Below are positions 6,355-10,047 of a stretch of DNA of 10,047 nt, piece after piece. Source of the stretch: Alphaproteobacteria bacterium. Its GTDB lineage: Bacteria; Pseudomonadota; Alphaproteobacteria; Thalassobaculales; Thalassobaculaceae. Numbering within the stretch: the first letter of the stretch is position 1; every line of letters starts with the position of its first letter. A program made the position numbers and the translations under genes. The notes under the pieces were generated by a model. It had not been told where the DNA came from, did not search any database, and saw only the letters and a list, made by a program, of their open reading frames with translations. The stretch spans positions 1 to 10,047 of the forward strand of contig JAPKDN010000068.1 of assembly GCA_028822575.1 (NCBI GenBank), read 5' to 3'.

Positions 6355-7722
6355 CTAATCAATGATCAAGGATGGCAGCCAGGTTGCCAGTCGCGGGTAG
6401 GCGATCACCAATCCGACGACCAAGACCTGCACCAACACAAGCGGCGCCACGCCGCGATAGGTGTCGGCCAGGGTGACTTCGGGCGGGGCCGCTCCCTTGG
6501 CGAAAAACAGCGAAAACCCGAAGGGAGGGGTCATGAAGGAACTTTGGAGCACCAAGGCGATCTGAACAGCCAGCCAGATTGACACATAGGTCTTTGTCCC
6601 CCCAACATGCTCGGTAAAATCAAGGCTGAACAGGATCGGCAACAACACCGGCAATACGATGACGGTGATCTCAATCCAATCGACAAAGAAGCCAAGAATG
6701 AAAATGAGACCAAGGATGGTAAGCAGCATCCCCCAGTCATCAACCGGGAGATCGAGTAGGAAGTTCTTGATCAGATCCGGGCCGCCAAAATAGTTGAACG
6801 GATAAGAGAAGACCGACGCCGCCAGGATGATAAAGAACACCATGGAGCATGTGGTCGCCGTGGTAATAATGACCTCGTGGAGATAAGCGCGCGTGGCCCG
6901 GCCCCGGATACTCATGATGAACAGGCCACCCGCAGCACCAACGGCGGCCGATTGCACTGGCGTCGCAATACCGCCGATGATCGATCCCAAGACGAAGACA
7001 ATGAGCAATACCGGCAGGGTCAGACTGCGCCCCGCCTTCTTGAGAATATCCCAGGCGCGAAGATTTGGATCAGCCGGTAATCGAGGGGCGGTCGCGGGAT
7101 CAACCAGAGCGCGAACGACGTAATAGACTATGAAAAGTAGCGCCAACAAAAAACCAGGCACGAGGGTCGACACGAAGATCGGACCGATTGAAATTTGCAT
7201 CAGATCGGCAAGGAAGAACAGCATGATGCCTGGCGGCAGGATGATCCCCAAGGTCCCGGCGGCGGCGACGGAGCCCACCGAATAGGAACGCCGGTACCCT
7301 TGAGCCAACATGGTTGGCAATCCGATCAGTGCCAGGGTCGCCACCGAGGCGCCCACCAGACCGGCCGACGGCGCCAATAAAATACCCAGCACCGTCATCG
7401 CCACCGCCATACTGCCCGGCAGTCGGCGCACCAGCCCCTGCAACCCCAGCAGCATCTCTTGGGCCACGCCGCTTTTTTCCAGCGCCACGCCCATGAAAAT
7501 CAACATTGGCACGGATGGAAAGATAAGACTGCCGTTGATACTTCCCCACAGCCGGGCGGGAACATTGAAAAAGGCGATCATCGGAAACTCGCCGAGCACC
7601 ACGCCAAGCCCGGCGAATAATATCCCGACGCCCGCCAAGACGAAGGCAACCGGATAGCCGGTGAACAACATCATCGCCAGGGTGACGATCATCAGGATCG
7701 GTATCTGATCGACCAACTCCAT
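6355..7722 (-). CDS. dctM: TRAP transporter large permease DctM
   Basis: This 455-residue, very hydrophobic inner-membrane protein is slightly longer than the usual 425-440. It opens with a helix (about LMIVTLAMMLFTGYPVAFVL at 10-29) carrying the TGYPVAFVL stretch typical of DctM. Other family marks are PSVPMLIFMGVALEKSG (about 69-85), LAPSAGLVGASVATLA, GTLGIILPPGIMLFFLADL and, near the end, QSSFMTPPFGFSLFFAKG. DctM is the sodium- or proton-coupled transport subunit of tripartite ATP-independent periplasmic transporters, working with DctQ and a DctP binding protein to import organic acids and similar solutes. Its ATG shares one base with the stop of the upstream DctQ-containing frame (TGATG), so translational coupling is likely. 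No DctP gene is in the window and the substrate is unknown. It ends at TAG, 11 bases from the converging CMD-like gene, with no visible terminator between them. Confidence 0.95.
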   Translation of the reverse strand: MELVDQIPILMIVTLAMMLFTGYPVAFVLAGVGILFAGLGVVLGEFPMIAFFNVPARLWGSINGSLIFPSVPMLIFMGVALEKSGVAQEMLLGLQGLVRRLPGSMAVAMTVLGILLAPSAGLVGASVATLALIGLPTMLAQGYRRSYSVGSVAAAGTLGIILPPGIMLFFLADLMQISIGPIFVSTLVPGFLLALLFIVYYVVRALVDPATAPRLPADPNLRAWDILKKAGRSLTLPVLLIVFVLGSIIGGIATPVQSAAVGAAGGLFIMSIRGRATRAYLHEVIITTATTCSMVFFIILAASVFSYPFNYFGGPDLIKNFLLDLPVDDWGMLLTILGLIFILGFFVDWIEITVIVLPVLLPILFSLDFTEHVGGTKTYVSIWLAVQIALVLQSSFMTPPFGFSLFFAKGAAPPEVTLADTYRGVAPLVLVQVLVVGLVIAYPRLATWLPSLIID

Positions 7723-10047
7723 CAGATCGACCCAGTCGGTTTGACGGCGGCCTCGTGTCTGCCGTCACGTTCCGGCGACACCATCCGATGCCGGCCCCGC
7801 AGCAGGCGGCTATTCCGGACGCTCACGCTCGTGCCGGCCAATAGCAACATTAAAAAACCGAAGGGCATCATTGCCTTGAACACGAACTGGGTAGGAGAGC
7901 CCAACAACGCTCCCGATGGTTCCTCGTCAACAAAGGACCGGCCAACATAATCAAAGCTGAACCAGATCACGATCAGACAAAGCGGCGCCAGCAACAGCAC
8001 GAACCCTCCAACCTCTATCACCGCCCGCGCTTTTAGCGACAGACGCTCACGAATGATATCGACCCGGACATGGGCGTCCCGGAAATAGGCGTAGGCGACG
8101 GTCAGGATGATGAAGGTCCAGAACGCCGCCCATTCAACCGCCTGGAACCAGACCGAGGGCGGGTTAGAGAATTGTTTGGTTACAATGTCGAAAATCCGCA
8201 CGCTCATCATCTCAAGAATCATCCCCCAGGAGACCACCACCGCCAGCACCGTGACCAGGGTCTCGACCGGCCCCCGCGCGGCCAGACGGCGAAACGCGTT
8301 ACGCATCCAAACACGCCGGAGCTCCCGGTTGGCATCGAACCGGGCCCTTAGCATCAGCGCCGCCGGCGTCACCACCAGGGTCAATATAGTGGCAAAGGCG
8401 AGACCGAAGACGATGGCGGTCGCGAGCTGCACCCAAAGTTGCGAGGCTGGGCTGTTCTGTTGGATGGTTCGCTCGAGAAAATCGATATTGGTCCGCGCCA
8501 CCATTGGCGAGAGCCCAGCGATCGTCGTCGCGGATGTCAACAGCACCGGACGCAACCGTTTTGCGCCGGTCAAAAGCACAGCGTCACGCGCATCCACGCC
8601 ACTGGCCTTGAGCCGATCATAGGTATCGATCAGCACGATATTATTGTTCACCACGATGCCGGCGAGCGCGACCACCCCGATACCGCTCATGATAATGCCA
8701 AACGGCAAATCCATGATCAGCAGGCCCAGCAGCACACCAATAATCGACATGATCGCCACCGACAGGATCAACCCCGCGCTATAGAAACTGTTGAATTGAG
8801 TGACCAGAATGAGGGCCATGAGAAAAAGGGCGACGCCGAAGGACTCCAGGATAAAATCCTCCGACTCCTCTTCGTCCTCTTCGTCACCCTTCATCCGGGC
8901 CCGGGTGCCATCGATAAACTGGGAGGTGGTGACATAGCCCTTGATCTCGCCTCTGAATTCGCCGGGTTGGATACCAGGCTGTACATCCGCCTTGATAAGC
9001 GCCGAGCGTAAACCGTTTACCCGGCGGATCGTCCCGCGCCGCGGCTTGGGTGTCAGCTTGGCGAGCACCCCCAACGGCACGCGGCCACTATCAGTTTCGA
9101 TCATAAGAGCGTCGAGCTGGCGCAGGGTCCGGTATCGCTCGGGGAAGCGCAGCAGGACATCGATTTCCTCGTCGACGTCGGGCGTCCGGAAATCCGTCAG
9201 CTTCAACCCCTTGGTCACAAGGCGCACGAATTGGCCGACCCGCTGGACATCCACCCCGAACTTCAACGCCTGAGTTCGGTCGATCTCGACCCTCCATTCA
9301 ACCCGCGGGACCGGCAGTGAATCCTCGATGTCCCGCAGATATGTCTGGTCCTTGAGGAACTTGCTAATTTTCCAGACGGCTGGCGGGATACTGTCATGAA
9401 AACGTGAAAGCACCTCGATCTGGATCGGTTTGTCCCGAACCGGCCCCGTGCGTTCTTCCTGGACAGCCACCCGAATTCCAGCGAGGTGGGCGGTGCGCGA
9501 CTTGATCTCGGCCAAGATTTCCGCCGCGCCGCGTCTTTCATCCCAGCGTTTCAACTCGAGTTGAATCCGGGCGATAATATCCTGAGGGCCGGATCCGCCG
9601 GATTGTTCACGCCGTCCGATAGCCGTGTAAACCGACTTGAACTCATCCATGGACAGAACAATCTCCTCGACCTCGCGGGTCAAGGCATCCTGTTCGACCA
9701 GGGAGAGATTACCGCGCGCGTGGATCAGAACCAGCGCGCTGGTGCCCTCAACCTTTGGGAAGAACTCGATCTCTTGGCCATGCTGGGAGTACATCCACGG
9801 TGCCCATAGCAGGGCGCAAAAGGCCAGAAACACGACCTTCACCGGATGGTTCAGCACCACATTCAGCAAATCGAGATATAGCTTCGGCAATCCGGATACG
9901 CGTTTTAATTCTTCGGCGGGTTCGATCGCCTCGACATCGCCAGAACCGGTATTCGACGCGGGTCGGCGGTCCAGACACGCGCCCAGAACCGGCACGAAAA
10001 CCAGCGCCATCAGGAGCGAGGACGCAAGCACAGCCAGGACGGTCGCC
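7722..10047 (-). CDS. RND efflux permease fused to TRAP small permease DctQ (5' end beyond window)
   Basis: One uninterrupted frame runs in from the right edge; residues are numbered here from an internal GTG at 10031. Residues 1-565 are the C-terminal half of an AcrB/HAE1-type RND pump: a helix matching TM6 (SSLLMALVFVPVL), TM7 at about 61-80, a large periplasmic section, and TM8-TM12 at about 395-562. This part includes ALFLMALILVTQFNSFYSAG, GIVVNNNIVLIDTYDRL and RPVLLTSATTIAGLSPM. After a short basic linker (566-588), residues 589-769 form a four-helix DctQ domain with its signature HVRVD at 654-658 and a final PFGFLMLLLAG helix. RND pumps export compounds by proton exchange, whereas DctQ supports solute import with DctM, so the join is unusual. 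An ATG at 8306 (residue 576) could start a separate DctQ, but no stop lies between and no well-spaced ribosome binding site precedes it. The TM4 aspartates of the pump lie outside the window. Confidence 0.85.
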   Translation of the reverse strand, partial: ATVLAVLASSLLMALVFVPVLGACLDRRPASNTGSGDVEAIEPAEELKRVSGLPKLYLDLLNVVLNHPVKVVFLAFCALLWAPWMYSQHGQEIEFFPKVEGTSALVLIHARGNLSLVEQDALTREVEEIVLSMDEFKSVYTAIGRREQSGGSGPQDIIARIQLELKRWDERRGAAEILAEIKSRTAHLAGIRVAVQEERTGPVRDKPIQIEVLSRFHDSIPPAVWKISKFLKDQTYLRDIEDSLPVPRVEWRVEIDRTQALKFGVDVQRVGQFVRLVTKGLKLTDFRTPDVDEEIDVLLRFPERYRTLRQLDALMIETDSGRVPLGVLAKLTPKPRRGTIRRVNGLRSALIKADVQPGIQPGEFRGEIKGYVTTSQFIDGTRARMKGDEEDEEESEDFILESFGVALFLMALILVTQFNSFYSAGLILSVAIMSIIGVLLGLLIMDLPFGIIMSGIGVVALAGIVVNNNIVLIDTYDRLKASGVDARDAVLLTGAKRLRPVLLTSATTIAGLSPMVARTNIDFLERTIQQNSPASQLWVQLATAIVFGLAFATILTLVVTPAALMLRARFDANRELRRVWMRNAFRRLAARGPVETLVTVLAVVVSWGMILEMMSVRIFDIVTKQFSNPPSVWFQAVEWAAFWTFIILTVAYAYFRDAHVRVDIIRERLSLKARAVIEVGGFVLLLAPLCLIVIWFSFDYVGRSFVDEEPSGALLGSPTQFVFKAMMPFGFLMLLLAGTSVSVRNSRLLRGRHRMVSPERDGRHEAAVKPTGSI
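7725..8306 (-). other. DctQ (TRAP small permease) domain of the fused protein
   Basis: This stretch, from the internal ATG at 8306 to the stop, has the size and layout of a complete free-standing DctQ: a helix beginning near VETLVTVLAVVVSWGMILEM, a second around WFQAVEWAAFWTFIILTVAY, HVRVDIIRERLSLKARA, then two more helices. It is followed immediately by dctM, the normal partner. The domain therefore seems whole and positioned to pair with DctM, while remaining in frame with the RND part upstream. Confidence 0.8.

Noticed and set aside
1..10047. Global reassignment of TGA (for example to Cys or Trp)
   Set aside because: ydcF, the GNAT gene, the VOC remnant and the RND-DctQ frame all end in TGA at the expected places, so TGA works as a stop in this genome.
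1..10047. CRISPR arrays, tRNA/rRNA genes, insertion sequences or phage genes
   Set aside because: No regularly spaced repeats, tRNA-like cloverleafs, transposase motifs or terminal inverted repeats were found on reading both strands.

Overview
The window reads as GC-rich proteobacterial chromosome, most likely an alphaproteobacterium of the Rhodospirillales type. This rests on gene style and order (ftsX followed by a YdcF/DUF218 gene, a short-form B12-dependent class II ribonucleotide reductase, a TRAP transporter); no rRNA or other marker is present to confirm it.

Layout. Positions 1-209 hold the 3' end of ftsX (+), followed by a YdcF/ElyC-like membrane-anchored protein (234-878, +). Next is an adenosylcobalamin-dependent ribonucleotide reductase, nrdJ (991-3315, +), whose reading frame is intact except for one TGA at 1840-1842. 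That codon sits exactly where the family has a redox-active cysteine, 11 residues after the thiyl-radical cysteine. A YdjA-type nitroreductase (3414-3992, +) follows behind a very strong ribosome binding site. Region 3993-5566 is disturbed: a GNAT acetyltransferase (-) and a 5'-truncated VOC/glyoxalase-like gene (-) meet head to head with a 5'-truncated SDR gene (+) that also carries an in-frame TAG. Positions 5567-6343 encode a two-domain carboxymuconolactone-decarboxylase-like protein built from a tandem duplication. Converging on it from the right edge is a minus-strand operon: one continuous frame that joins the C-terminal half of an RND efflux pump to a TRAP small permease (DctQ), then dctM, with stop and start codons overlapping (TGATG).

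How the parts work together. ftsX/ydcF belong to cell division and envelope functions; nrdJ makes deoxyribonucleotides with cobalamin and needs no oxygen; the nitroreductase is a flavin oxidoreductase. SDR, CMD-like and TRAP genes often occur in catabolic loci for organic acids or aromatics, but no substrate can be read from the sequence and no DctP binding protein lies in the window.

Two points merit most attention. The first is the nrdJ TGA, a candidate selenocysteine codon in a ribonucleotide reductase active site, with a nonsense mutation or sequencing error as the competing explanation. The second is the RND-DctQ fusion. The damaged SDR/VOC junction shows that degraded genes or assembly faults do occur in this same window, which must temper the selenoprotein reading.
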